From positions 1 to 64,000 of the forward strand of contig CAVRAU010000014.1 in assembly GCA_963719055.1 (NCBI GenBank): a DNA stretch of 64,000 nt, written 5' to 3'. This document shows positions 1 through 8,604 of this stretch, piece after piece. A program made the position numbers and the translations under genes. This DNA comes from CAXMQZ01 sp963719055 (GTDB lineage Bacteria; Acidobacteriota; Thermoanaerobaculia; Multivoradales; JAHEKO01). Every line of letters starts with the position of its first letter. Position 1 is the first letter of the stretch. Under the pieces are notes generated by a model, which saw only the letters and a list, made by a program, of their open reading frames with translations, did not search any database and had not been told where the DNA came from.

Positions 1-1
1 A

Positions 2-673
2 CGCTACGCGGCCCTGTGTCTGGTGCTGGATTCGGTGGCCGAGCCGCCCATCCCGGACCGACCCCAGGCCTACGGTTCCAGGGTCTGGCATCGGATATCG
101 CCTGAGATAGGCGCGTCGAGAGGAAAATCGTGGAGCTGGGACTGGCTGCGGCCAAGACGCAAATGGGGTCTGGCCGCAGTCATGGCTCTGCTCCTCGTGG
201 CCGCGTTTCTGGCGGGTCGGCAGGTTGCGGAGCAACCTGTCCAGCAGGAGATGGCGGGTTTGCCAGGCGAGGGTCGCGAGCGGATCCTTCTGATGACCGT
301 CGCCGGCCATCTGGAACGCTCCGAAATGCTCCTTCTCGAATTGGTGAATACCCGGGACAACGGCGATATCGACGTGTCGGTAGAACGGCAACTGGCCAAT
401 GAGCTGGGCCAGGAGAGCCGGCTCTACCGCCAGGCTGCACAGGAGGCGGGAAAGATGGACGTCGCCGTGCTTCTGGAGCAGCTGGAGACGGTTTTGGTGG
501 AGCTCTCCCATGGGCCCCAGACGGTGCCTTCGTCCGATCTCGGGGAGCTGCGGGTGCGCTTGGATGAAGGAGACGTTCTGTTCAAGGTGCGGGTGTTGGG
601 CACTCGCCTGCGACAAGAAGTGAACGCGGGGAGCCGGTCTGACGAGGATTCGCCCGCCGCTCGTGAAATATAG
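2..673 (+). CDS. Membrane-anchored protein, 5'-truncated (possible anti-sigma-like factor)
   Basis: The frame is open to the left edge (codons from base 2), so the true start lies outside the window; a GTG at 23 is the first in-window start. Counted from that GTG, residues 1-46 are soluble and basic near the end, residues 49-66 form one hydrophobic membrane segment, and the remaining ~150 residues are helical and charged with no cysteines. The short cytoplasmic N-terminus followed by one helix and an extracytoplasmic domain, ahead of secreted HEAT proteins, resembles anti-sigma or envelope-sensor proteins, but no zinc-binding motif is visible in the part present. The stop overlaps the ribosome-binding site of the next gene, so the two are probably co-transcribed. 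Function is inferred only. Confidence 0.6.
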   Translation, partial: RYAALCLVLDSVAEPPIPDRPQAYGSRVWHRISPEIGASRGKSWSWDWLRPRRKWGLAAVMALLLVAAFLAGRQVAEQPVQQEMAGLPGEGRERILLMTVAGHLERSEMLLLELVNTRDNGDIDVSVERQLANELGQESRLYRQAAQEAGKMDVAVLLEQLETVLVELSHGPQTVPSSDLGELRVRLDEGDVLFKVRVLGTRLRQEVNAGSRSDEDSPAAREI

Positions 674-685
674 GAGATGGATGCC

Positions 686-2101
686 ATGAAACGAATGCAA
701 TTCGCCTTGACCTACACCGCAGTCGTCGTTCTGTTGGTGGTGTCACCCATTCTCGCCTGGACCGGGGTCGTCGAGACGCTGACCTCGGATCAGGGGATGT
801 CAGCCCGTAGCGATCTGTACCGCGAGGCTCAGAGAGCCATGGATCAGAAAGACTGGTCAGCGGCGGAGGAACTCTTCGGTCAGGTTGCCAGGGAAGGCGG
901 TGAAGACGCGGACGCCTCTCTCTACTGGCAGGCCTACGCTCAGTTCAAACGGGGCCGCGAAGCCACCTCTCTGAAGACCCTCGCCGAGCTCCAGCGAGCC
1001 TATCCGGAGAGCTCGTGGATCGACGATGCGAAAGCGTTGGAGATGGAAGCGAAGCCCCGTACGGGCCAGCTTGTCGACACCTCGGCGGAGGAGGATGAGG
1101 AGCTCAAGCTCTATGCCCTGAACAGCCTCATGCATGTCCAGTCCGAGCGGGCGATTCCCGTTCTGGACGAGTTCCTCGCCGGCGACCACTCCATCGAATT
1201 GAAGGAAAAGGCACTTTTCGTCCTCAGCCAGAGCGGCTCACCTCGAGCTCGGGAGATTCTGGTGGAGATCGCCGAAGGCCGGCGGCAGAGCGAGCTCTCG
1301 CAGGAAGCCATCGAGTACCTGGGCTTGAGCGGGGGCGAGGAGACGGGGCAGCTTCTGCAGCAGATCTACGATTCGAACCAGGACCCGGAGGTCAAGGCTC
1401 AGGCCCTCGAAGCCATGATGCTCGGTGGCCACGAGGATCGCGTCCTGGCCGCGGCCCGCTCCGAGCCGGATCCGGAGTTACGCACCGAGGCCGTGGAGCT
1501 GCTGGGGATCATGGGTGCGACGGAGGAATTGCGACAACTCTACGATTCGGAGAGCTCTCAGGAGGTCAAGAAAGGGATCCTGGAAGGAATGTTCCTCGCC
1601 GGTGACGCGGAGACGCTGATCCAGCTCGCCCGCACCGAGCAGAACCCCGAGCTGCGGCTGGAGATCATCGAGTCCCTGGGGCTGGTTGGGGGAGACTCCG
1701 CTGTCGGAGCACTCCGCGATCTCTACAGCAGCGAGACCAACCTGGAGGTCAAGAAGAGCATTCTGGAGTCTTTCTTCCTGGCCGGAGATGCCGACACGCT
1801 CAGGCGGCTGGCTGAATCTGAACAGGATCCCGAGTTGCGCAGTGCGGCCATCGAAGGCCTGGGCCTCATCGGTCGGGAGAAATCCGCCGGTGCCCTCAAG
1901 GCTCTGTGGGAATCGGAGACCAATCCCGAGGTCAAGAAGGCCATTGTTGAAGCGTTCTTCCTGCAGAACAACACTCAGGCTCTCATCGACATCGTGCGCA
2001 GCGAACAGGACAAGGAGCTTCGCAACGAGGCGTTGGAGTATCTGTCGCTGATCGGTTCGGACGAAGCTGTGGATTTTCTCCTCGAAGCGCTCGAGAAATA
2101 G
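686..2101 (+). CDS. Secreted/periplasmic HEAT-repeat protein
   Basis: About 471 residues. An earlier ATG at 677 touches the GGAG at 673-676, so the ATG at 686, nine bases downstream of GGAG, is the better start. It gives a basic N-terminus followed by a hydrophobic signal or anchor (MKRMQFALTYTAVVVLLVV). A TPR-like helical stretch follows, then from about residue 130 to the end a solenoid of HEAT repeats. These fall into superrepeats of about 61 residues marked by recurring PELR...EALE.LGL and EVKK.I.E..FLAGD motifs. HEAT solenoids are protein-interaction scaffolds, so an envelope scaffold role is likely but unproven. It lies between a membrane-anchored protein gene and a second HEAT gene in an apparent operon. 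Confidence 0.85.
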   Translation: MKRMQFALTYTAVVVLLVVSPILAWTGVVETLTSDQGMSARSDLYREAQRAMDQKDWSAAEELFGQVAREGGEDADASLYWQAYAQFKRGREATSLKTLAELQRAYPESSWIDDAKALEMEAKPRTGQLVDTSAEEDEELKLYALNSLMHVQSERAIPVLDEFLAGDHSIELKEKALFVLSQSGSPRAREILVEIAEGRRQSELSQEAIEYLGLSGGEETGQLLQQIYDSNQDPEVKAQALEAMMLGGHEDRVLAAARSEPDPELRTEAVELLGIMGATEELRQLYDSESSQEVKKGILEGMFLAGDAETLIQLARTEQNPELRLEIIESLGLVGGDSAVGALRDLYSSETNLEVKKSILESFFLAGDADTLRRLAESEQDPELRSAAIEGLGLIGREKSAGALKALWESETNPEVKKAIVEAFFLQNNTQALIDIVRSEQDKELRNEALEYLSLIGSDEAVDFLLEALEK

Positions 2102-2110
2102 GAGAGGATG

Positions 2111-2974
2111 ATGAAGATCGTATCGGTGATGCTCGGAGTGTCGCTCTCTCTTGCGACCGCTGTGCCGGCGGAGCCTCCGCAGATCGAGAACGTCGTCCTG
2201 GAATCGAACACGCTGGAGGGCCCGTTGAGCTCCCGGGTCTCGACCTGGTCGGAGACGACTGGCGAGCCCTCATGGCTGGGATGGCTCGTGCCCATGGTGA
2301 AGGGTGACGCGACGCTCTGTTGCTGGAGCCGCGGGGATCGCCACTCGCAAGACCGAGCCTGCGCTCTCGAGAGCTCCCACCGGCACTCCGTGTACTCGTC
2401 GGGCCAGCGAAGGATGCCGCTGGACAGCGACAACCTGGTGGTTCTATTGCGAGCCGAAAACGGGCGACTCGAAGAGATGCGGGTCTATTCAGAAGGCTGT
2501 CGGTTGGATGCTGGGGGCAAATCGGTGACCTGGCTGGAGGGTGTGGAGCCTGAAGAGAGCGCCAGACTTCTGAGCCAATGGATCGCAGGCGGTTCGGTGG
2601 TCAAGGATGAATCGCTGATGGCCCTGGCTCTCCATGCCACACCGTTGGCCGCCAATCGGGTGGCGCAGATCGCGCAACAAAGCCCCGACGCTGAATTGCG
2701 CGGCGAGGCTCTATTCTGGCTCGCTCTTTCAGGAGCGGTCACGGCCCCGGACATCATTCTGCAGGCTGTGAACCAAGATGCAGATTCCGAGGTCCGAGAG
2801 GAGGCCATCTTCGCCCTCAGCCAGCTCCCGGACGGTCAAGGAATGCCTTGGCTCCTGACGATCCTGCAGGACCCCTCCCGGCCTTCCGAAGTCCGTGAGG
2901 AGGCCTTCTTCTGGTTCGTCCAGTCGGGAGACGATGAAGCGTTGGATCTGATCGCGGAGATTTTGGGCAACTGA
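2111..2974 (+). CDS. Exported HEAT-repeat protein
   Basis: About 287 residues. Two adjacent ATGs (2108, 2111) follow GGAGAGG at 2101-2107; the second has the better spacing. A signal peptide (MKIVSVMLGVSLSLATAVPA, cut before EPPQ) precedes a mixed N-terminal region with three cysteines near residues 70-90. HEAT repeats occupy roughly residue 175 to the end, with EVREEAIFALSQL and EVREEAFFWFVQSG recognisable as successive units. It starts ten bases after the preceding HEAT gene's stop, so they probably form an operon and may act together. The two differ: the upstream protein is mostly solenoid, while this one has a non-repeat N-terminal half of unknown fold. Confidence 0.82.
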   Translation: MKIVSVMLGVSLSLATAVPAEPPQIENVVLESNTLEGPLSSRVSTWSETTGEPSWLGWLVPMVKGDATLCCWSRGDRHSQDRACALESSHRHSVYSSGQRRMPLDSDNLVVLLRAENGRLEEMRVYSEGCRLDAGGKSVTWLEGVEPEESARLLSQWIAGGSVVKDESLMALALHATPLAANRVAQIAQQSPDAELRGEALFWLALSGAVTAPDIILQAVNQDADSEVREEAIFALSQLPDGQGMPWLLTILQDPSRPSEVREEAFFWFVQSGDDEALDLIAEILGN

Positions 2975-2994
2975 CGCTGCCACAGAGGTCGACT

Positions 2995-3451
2995 TCAGGA
3001 AAAGGCGCCTGTCAAGGTCAGAACGTAGGTGACCACCGCCTCCTGCAGCGTTTCCGGTGGGCGGAAAGTGGTGACGCAGTACAGGCCGTCTCGAAAGTAG
3101 ACCGAAAAGGATTCCCCTTCTCCCAGGGTCTTGCTGAAAGTCAGCTGACAAAGGGTCTCGTCGTCGGGATTGGGCTGGCCAATGCTGACACCCAGAACCG
3201 GGTCCGCGATCGGTTCACCCGTTTCTGAATCCAGGGCCTCGACAGTGCTGGCCAGGATGCTGACGGTTCCCGCTTTGGTGACGGCGAAGAAGTTGTTATC
3301 GCTGGTGACATCGATCGGAAGTGCCCCTTCGATGATGCGGGTGTCGCCTTCGACGAACTCTGGCCCACTGGAGTCACAGGCCAGGGATGTGAGTCCCGCA
3401 GAGCAGCAGGGCCACCATGGAGAGACTCTGGGGATAGTGGGTGCGTTTCAT
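2995..3451 (-). CDS. Small predicted lipoprotein (frameshifted)
   Basis: Reading the minus strand from ATG 3451 gives MKRTHYPQSLSMVALLLCG and then a premature stop. Removing one base near 3390 restores a frame that runs to TGA at 2995, for 151 residues. The joined sequence contains a lipobox-like LTSLAC followed by DSSG, then an acidic, beta-rich domain of about 125 residues with two cysteines that could form a disulfide. The start overlaps the stop of the upstream gene as ATGA, which supports both the start and an operon with the EF-hand-like gene. I do not recognise the family. The break looks like a single inserted base in the signal sequence. Confidence 0.6.
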
Positions 3452-4368
3452 GGTTGATCGTCCTGGGCGTCTGGTCGGTGTCGCAAAGTGTGAAGATAGG
3501 ACAGACTCGGGATCAATTCAAGTCGTCTCCTGCAGACTTCCGGCACAGAACTGGAAATCGATCTCCATCGCGGGTGTGCAAGAAGGCACCTGATGCCAAG
3601 GGCTGGTAGGCCTGTCAGTTGAGCTCCGTCGTCGTCGGTGAGCCAGAACCGCCCGTCGCGGCCCAACCGATCAGCGTCCATCACCAAAGCTCCCGAGCGT
3701 CGATTGGTGCGCGCATTCCCCACCTGTCGCAGCCAGATCAAGTCGTCCAAATCGACATCCTCGGAGTTGTCCTCATCGTCGGTATAGAAGCGCAGGGCCA
3801 CATCGATCTGTCGCACCCCCAACTCGAAGAGGCTCTCGATTTCGTCTTCTTCCAGACTGCGGTTGCTGTTCGTATCGAACCACAGTCGCAGATAACGCCA
3901 AGGTCGATCGCCGGCGGAGACCACCGAGTCCTCGTTGGTGTCGAAGAGGTAGAAGCCGCCGCAAGGGGGTACGACGGGGGTTGCGGCCTGCTCGTCGGCG
4001 AGCACTTCCTGGGTGGTGGCCGGTTCTCGGGCCGGTCTTGGCTCGGTCGCGATCGCTGGCTCGCCGGACTGCTTGGCTTCAGGCGTCGGTTCCGTCTCGG
4101 TCTCTGGTCCGGGAGGAGAGCCGATGACGGCTTCCTCTGGCTTTCGAGCCTGATCCTCTTGCCACCGCCTTTCCACCTCCTGGCGCAGATCCTCGGGGAG
4201 AATCTCCAGAAGATCCTCGATCTGCTGTCGCAACTCCAGAATGCGCTGGATGACCTCCTCCTGGCTTGTCGCTGGATCCACCTCCTCGGCTCGCAAAGGT
4301 GGGCCGGGGAGACAGGGCCACAGAAGCAGACCTGCGGTCAGCAAGAAAGAGCGCGGCATGGATCGCAA
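3448..4368 (-). CDS. Exported protein with calcium-loop (EF-hand-like) motifs
   Basis: 306 residues. There is a signal peptide up to about residue 27 (cut after PPLRA) and a predicted helical coiled segment at residues 36-75. A Pro/Glu/Thr-rich linker spans about 78-135. The C-terminal domain carries three Asp-rich loops: DTNEDSVVSAGD at 143-154, DTNSNRSLEEDE at 165-176 and an acidic loop around 197-209. These resemble the calcium-binding loops of EF-hand or dockerin-type modules. Its stop overlaps the start of the downstream lipoprotein gene by four bases. The divergent lipoprotein gene at 4510 leaves 141 bases for promoters in between. No specific family recognised; calcium binding is an inference from the loops. 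Confidence 0.75.
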   Translation of the reverse strand: MRSMPRSFLLTAGLLLWPCLPGPPLRAEEVDPATSQEEVIQRILELRQQIEDLLEILPEDLRQEVERRWQEDQARKPEEAVIGSPPGPETETEPTPEAKQSGEPAIATEPRPAREPATTQEVLADEQAATPVVPPCGGFYLFDTNEDSVVSAGDRPWRYLRLWFDTNSNRSLEEDEIESLFELGVRQIDVALRFYTDDEDNSEDVDLDDLIWLRQVGNARTNRRSGALVMDADRLGRDGRFWLTDDDGAQLTGLPALGIRCLLAHPRWRSISSSVPEVCRRRLELIPSLSYLHTLRHRPDAQDDQP

Positions 4369-4509
4369 GAGTTTGATGCCCCGGGTTCCTGGCGAGCGGG
4401 CGGAGTATAGCAGTAACCTGGTCCGAGTCTTGCTTCAGGACTGGATTGCCGAAGGCGCATAATGGGCTCGAGGCGATGTCTGGAGTAGCATGGAACGGAG
4501 GGGCGATCG

Positions 4510-5415
4510 ATGATGTTCATCAGCAAGCCGACAAGCGCTCTGGGTCTGGGTTTGGCTCTTATCGTGGCGATTTCCGGTTGTGCCAGTACCCAGCAGCAGA
4601 ATTCCTCGACGCCCACCATGCCCACGTCGCCCCCGTCGACGTCCAGCGCGGGGACTGAAATCGGCTCGCCGCAGAGTGAGTCCGAATCCGCTCAAGGGTC
4701 CGAGGGCGCTGAAACGGCCTCATCGAGCCCCTCGGGAGAGCAGGGACAGTCCGAATCGTCAGGGCAGCCCTCCGCTTCCGGCGGCCAGGAAGGAATGGGT
4801 GAGGAGTCCTCTGGAGAGGACAGCGGTGGTTCTTCTGGGGATCTGTCCGAGGCCGCTCGCGAGCAGGGGGCGTCCGGAGCATCAGGTGGCACCGCCGCTG
4901 AGGGTGAGTCGGGGGCGCAGACCGCCGCGGGTGGCGGTGGATCCTCGACCACCGGCGAGCAGGTGGCGGCTCTCGATGGAGAGTTCAAGGAGTCCCTGGA
5001 GAAGTTTGACGGTGAGTTGCTGCGCGAGCAGGAGATTCTGGAAAAGCGCCGCGAAGAGTCAGCTGCCGACAGGGCTGGGGGATCGTCTGGTTCCATGGAC
5101 TCGAGCGGCGGGTATGGGGGTTCGGAAAGCACGTCCGGATCCAGCTCCTCTGGCGAGAGTGGTTCAGAGGGCTCGGACGCAGCTGCGGCGACGGAAGGCG
5201 GCGGTGCCGGCAGCTCCAAGCCCCAGAGCGCGGGCGGCGGGGACAGTGTCGGGGATGACAGCGAGGGTCGAGTCCCGTCCGACGTGGGAGATGGCAGCGA
5301 CGATGACATCGTGGCCAGACAACTGCGCGAAGCCGCGATGAAAGAAGAGGACCCGGAGCTTCGTGAGAAACTATGGGACGAGTACCGAGCGTACAAGTCT
5401 GGGAACAAGGGCTAG
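4510..5415 (+). CDS. Low-complexity Ser/Gly/Glu-rich lipoprotein
   Basis: 301 residues. GGAGGGG at 4496-4502 lies seven bases before ATG 4510. A signal ending ALIVAISGC gives a type II lipoprotein with the lipidated cysteine at residue 24. Most of the mature protein is Ser, Gly, Glu, Ala and Thr with no predicted fold, resembling a flexible tether. A short charged helical segment lies near residues 155-185 (EFKESLEKFDGELLREQEI), and another helix closes the protein (VARQLREAAMKEEDPELREK). The helical patches are the likely binding regions, with the rest acting as spacer. It is the first gene of the plus-strand cluster leading to the kinase, TolQ-like and VWA genes, and ends 30 bases before the next gene. 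Confidence 0.75.
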   Translation: MMFISKPTSALGLGLALIVAISGCASTQQQNSSTPTMPTSPPSTSSAGTEIGSPQSESESAQGSEGAETASSSPSGEQGQSESSGQPSASGGQEGMGEESSGEDSGGSSGDLSEAAREQGASGASGGTAAEGESGAQTAAGGGGSSTTGEQVAALDGEFKESLEKFDGELLREQEILEKRREESAADRAGGSSGSMDSSGGYGGSESTSGSSSSGESGSEGSDAAAATEGGGAGSSKPQSAGGGDSVGDDSEGRVPSDVGDGSDDDIVARQLREAAMKEEDPELREKLWDEYRAYKSGNKG

Positions 5416-5445
5416 GAGCTGAAATCGCAAGAAGGGCGATCTGAA

Positions 5446-6678
5446 ATGAGAAGGTTGAGAAACAGATGGACCGTCGTGGCTCTCATGGCCCTGGTGATCA
5501 TGCCGACGATGGGGATGGCCAAGGTGACCGCTCCCACCAAGGTGATCCAGGCCAGTCATGAGGTCCCCGAAGATCAACTTCTGGATGTATCCATCGAGGT
5601 GTTCGACCCCGGTATTCCAGATCTCGGCGAGGTCTCCGCGAAGAAGGCGGACAGAATCTATCCCGACGTGAGGAAGTCCGAAGCGCGCTACGTACCCATG
5701 CAGCTCAAGGAGACCCTCCAGTCGACGGGTTTCTGGGGCGCTGTGCGCGTGGTGCCCGAGGGCGCGTCGTCGGCGGAGATCACGATCACCGGTCTGTTGG
5801 TCAAGTCCACCGGCAAGGATCTGGTGGTGGAGATTCGAGTCTTCGATGTAACCGGCAAGGATTGGCTGGAGAAGAAGTACAAGCAAGAGGCCAATCCGTT
5901 CGTCTATATCGACGAGAAGCAGGGCCATCTGGATCCCTTCCAGGGGCTCTACGCCCAGATCGCCAATGACATGCTGAGCCGGTTGCAGAAGCTGGAGCCC
6001 GAGGAGCTTCGCGAGCTGCGCCGCGTCAGCGAGCTGCGTTTCGCCTCCGAATTGGCACCCGCGGACTACGGGAGGTATCTCGGTCGCAACCGCAAGGGTC
6101 GATACGAAGTCGAGCGTCTACCCGCGCAGGATGATCCCACGATGATCCGGGTCGCCCAGATTCGGGAACGGGATTACATGTTCGTGGACACTCTGAACGA
6201 GTACTACAGCGAATTCTGTGTCTCGATGGAAGAGCCCTATGACAATTGGCGGGCGTTCAGCTACGAAGAACAGGTCGCTCTGGCCCAGCTTCGGCGACAG
6301 GCCCGCATGCGCAAGATCATCGGCGCCCTGGCGATTCTCGGGGCGGTGACGGCTTCCCCGGGGAGTGGTCTCGAAGCGGCGGCCCGTGACGCCGCTTTGA
6401 TCGGCGGCATCGCGGCCGTCCAAAGCGGCATCGCCAAAGGAAAAGAAGCGAAGATCCATGCCGAGGCACTGCGGGAGCTGGCCAATTCGTTTGGTATCGA
6501 GGTCGCACCCATGGTGGTGGAGATCCAAGGGGAGAGCGTGCGCCTCACCGGTACCCGTGAAGAGCAGTACACGGCCTGGCGAGAGCTTCTTGGTCAGATC
6601 TACGCTGCCGAAACCGGTTTACCCCAGGACCCGAACACCGCGTCCGAACTAGCCGTCGAGGAATCAACGGGTCACTAG
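5446..6678 (+). CDS. Exported protein of unknown function, kinase/VWA-cluster partner
   Basis: 410 residues with a cleavable signal peptide (cut near MGMA/KVTAP). Residues about 45-150 form an alpha/beta region containing YVPMQLKETLQSTGFWGAVR and a likely strand-rich domain, reminiscent of periplasmic proteins that assemble around lipoproteins. The middle is charged and helical. A Gly/Ala-rich hydrophobic stretch around residues 290-330 (IIGALAILGAVTASPGSG, then AALIGGIAAVQSGIA) resembles a glycine-zipper membrane-inserting segment. The end is soluble. It lies 20 bases upstream of the kinase start, on the same strand, so co-expression with the kinase and VWA genes is likely. From memory, similar proteins accompany such clusters in gammaproteobacteria; I could not check this. 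Confidence 0.7.
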   Translation: MRRLRNRWTVVALMALVIMPTMGMAKVTAPTKVIQASHEVPEDQLLDVSIEVFDPGIPDLGEVSAKKADRIYPDVRKSEARYVPMQLKETLQSTGFWGAVRVVPEGASSAEITITGLLVKSTGKDLVVEIRVFDVTGKDWLEKKYKQEANPFVYIDEKQGHLDPFQGLYAQIANDMLSRLQKLEPEELRELRRVSELRFASELAPADYGRYLGRNRKGRYEVERLPAQDDPTMIRVAQIRERDYMFVDTLNEYYSEFCVSMEEPYDNWRAFSYEEQVALAQLRRQARMRKIIGALAILGAVTASPGSGLEAAARDAALIGGIAAVQSGIAKGKEAKIHAEALRELANSFGIEVAPMVVEIQGESVRLTGTREEQYTAWRELLGQIYAAETGLPQDPNTASELAVEESTGH

Positions 6679-6698
6679 TCCCGTTGACGCTCCAGTCC

Positions 6699-8604
6699 AT
6701 GGCGGAGCTCGCAAGCGGTCAGTCCCTGGCCTCTCGATTCACCCTGATTCGCCCCCTTGGCAGGGGCGGCATGGGAGAGGTGTGGGTGGCTCGAGACGAG
6801 AGTCTGGGCACCCAGGTCGTCACCAAGATCGTGCCCCCAGGTGCCACCTCTGAGCAGATTGCCCTCCTGCGGCAGGAATGCCGTAACGCCCGGCGATTGT
6901 CCCATCCGAACATTGTCCGGGTCTTCGACTTTCATGAAGATCCAGCCGCCGTCTTCATTTCCATGGAGCATGTGGAAGGCGGCGACGTCACCGAGCTTCG
7001 AGGACGGGCACCGCAAGAGATCCTCGCGAGTCTGCGGCCTCTGACCGAGGCGCTCGAGTACGCCCACGGTGAGGGAGTGGTCCATAGGGATCTCAAGAGC
7101 AGCAATGTTCTTCTGGACCGATCCGGCCGACCCCGATTGAGCGACTTCGGGATTGCCGGCGTTATGGATCCCGAGCCGGAAGACCTGGTGCTCCGGGGTG
7201 GGGGTTCCCGGAATCATGCGAGTCCCCAGCAGATGGCAGGGGAGCCGGCGAGCCCGGCAGACGATGTCTTCGGCCTGGGGGTGCTGCTCACCGAGATTCT
7301 GGGATCCTCCCCGACTCTTCCCGAGCCCCTGCGGGCGTTGCTGCAGTCGATGATGGCGCCCGCCGTCGAAGACCGGCCCGCGCACATGATGGCGGTACGG
7401 GAGGCCCTCGATGAGATCGTGGCCCTCGAAGTCGAAGAAGGAACGGTGGCTCCCCAGGTGGTCAACAACGAGATCCGTCTGTCGCCGCCACCCAGGGTGG
7501 CGGACGTTCGTCCCACAGAGCCCGAGGCGTTTCCCCCTTCTGCGGCATTTCGCGACACCGAATCGCCTTCCCGCCATCCGTATTGGTGGTTGACGGTGAC
7601 GGCCTTCTTGACTTTGGCAGCTGTGGCCGCCGGCGTGTTTGTCGTCTTGCCCAAGTGGGTAGAGGAGCGGGAGTCGAGACCGGTCCCGGTAGAGAGAGCG
7701 GCGGCCCCGGATTCGGTAGAAGTCGCCCGGCCACCGTCGCCCTCGCCTCCTCGGGTGGAAACCGGAAACGGGTCGATGGCACCGATGGCAGAGTCGTTGC
7801 CACCGGTGGAGAAGTCGACCGTCATCGCGCCTGAAAAGGAGAGGCCGCGAGTCACTCAGCCCTCTGTGGAGTCCCCTCGACCTCCCAAAATGGACCCTGG
7901 AGCCAGAGAGTTCGCGGCGGCCATGAGCGCGGGGCTGAGGGCCTTCGAAGGCGGCGATCTGGTGGTTGCCAAGGGGGCCTTCGAGAGAGCTCTGGCTCTG
8001 GCACCCGGATCGGCGGAGGCCGCGGACGGCTTGGCACGCACAAAGCTGGCCTTGAGATTGGAGGAAATTCGCGACCACCAGGCAAAGGCTCGGGCTTTCG
8101 AGGGGGAAGAGCGCTGGCGCTGACGCGGAGCGCGAGTACTCTGCGGCGCTGGCTCTGGACCCCACGCTGCGGTTTGCCCGCGAAGGGAAAGATCGCGCTA
8201 CCGCCAGGGCGGTGTTGAATGACAGGTTGGAGTACCACATTGCCCATCCGGATCGGTTGTCGGAAGAATCGGTGCTCGAGGAAGCCCGGCGAGCGCTGGC
8301 GTCGGCCAAGGCCATCGAGCCCAACACGGAGAAGTTGCGGACGCAGGTCGATCGTCTCCAGGGTGCCATCAAGATCGCCACCAGCCCGGTCAGGGTTTTG
8401 CTGGTCTCCGACAACCTCACCCACGTCGTGGTCTACAGGGTCGGCAGGTTGGGCACCTTCGAGAAGCGCAATCTGGATCTGCGACCCGGCACCTACACTG
8501 TGGTGGGAACCCGAGAGGGTTTTCGGGATGTTCGCCGCCAGCTCCAGGTTGTCGCTGCAGGGGAGAACAAACCGATGACAGTGCGCTGTGAGGAAGAGAT
8601 CTGA
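6699..8604 (+). CDS. Membrane-anchored Ser/Thr protein kinase with PEGA-like periplasmic end (frameshifted)
   Basis: Removing one base at about 8121 gives 634 residues. ATG 6699 is preferred over the upstream TTG at 6684 because the kinase fold begins directly after it. Residues 13-260 form a eukaryotic-type kinase: glycine loop G21-RGGMG26, Lys43, Glu60, HRDLKSSN with H129-R-D131, and DFG 149-151, so all catalytic residues are present. One membrane helix lies near residues 295-317 (WWLTVTAFLTLAAVAAGVF). A Pro-rich linker, a TPR-like helical region and a PEGA-like beta domain at the end (DLRPGTYTVVGTREGFRD) lie outside the membrane. Its TGA overlaps the next gene's ATG as TGATG. Probable role: phosphorylating FHA-partner proteins of the same cluster. 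Confidence 0.9.

Noticed and set aside
8100..8130. Programmed frameshift at a cgc-tga-c site in the kinase gene, like that in RF2
   Set aside because: Similar single-base shifts occur throughout the window without a stop codon or slippery site, so error is the more economical explanation.
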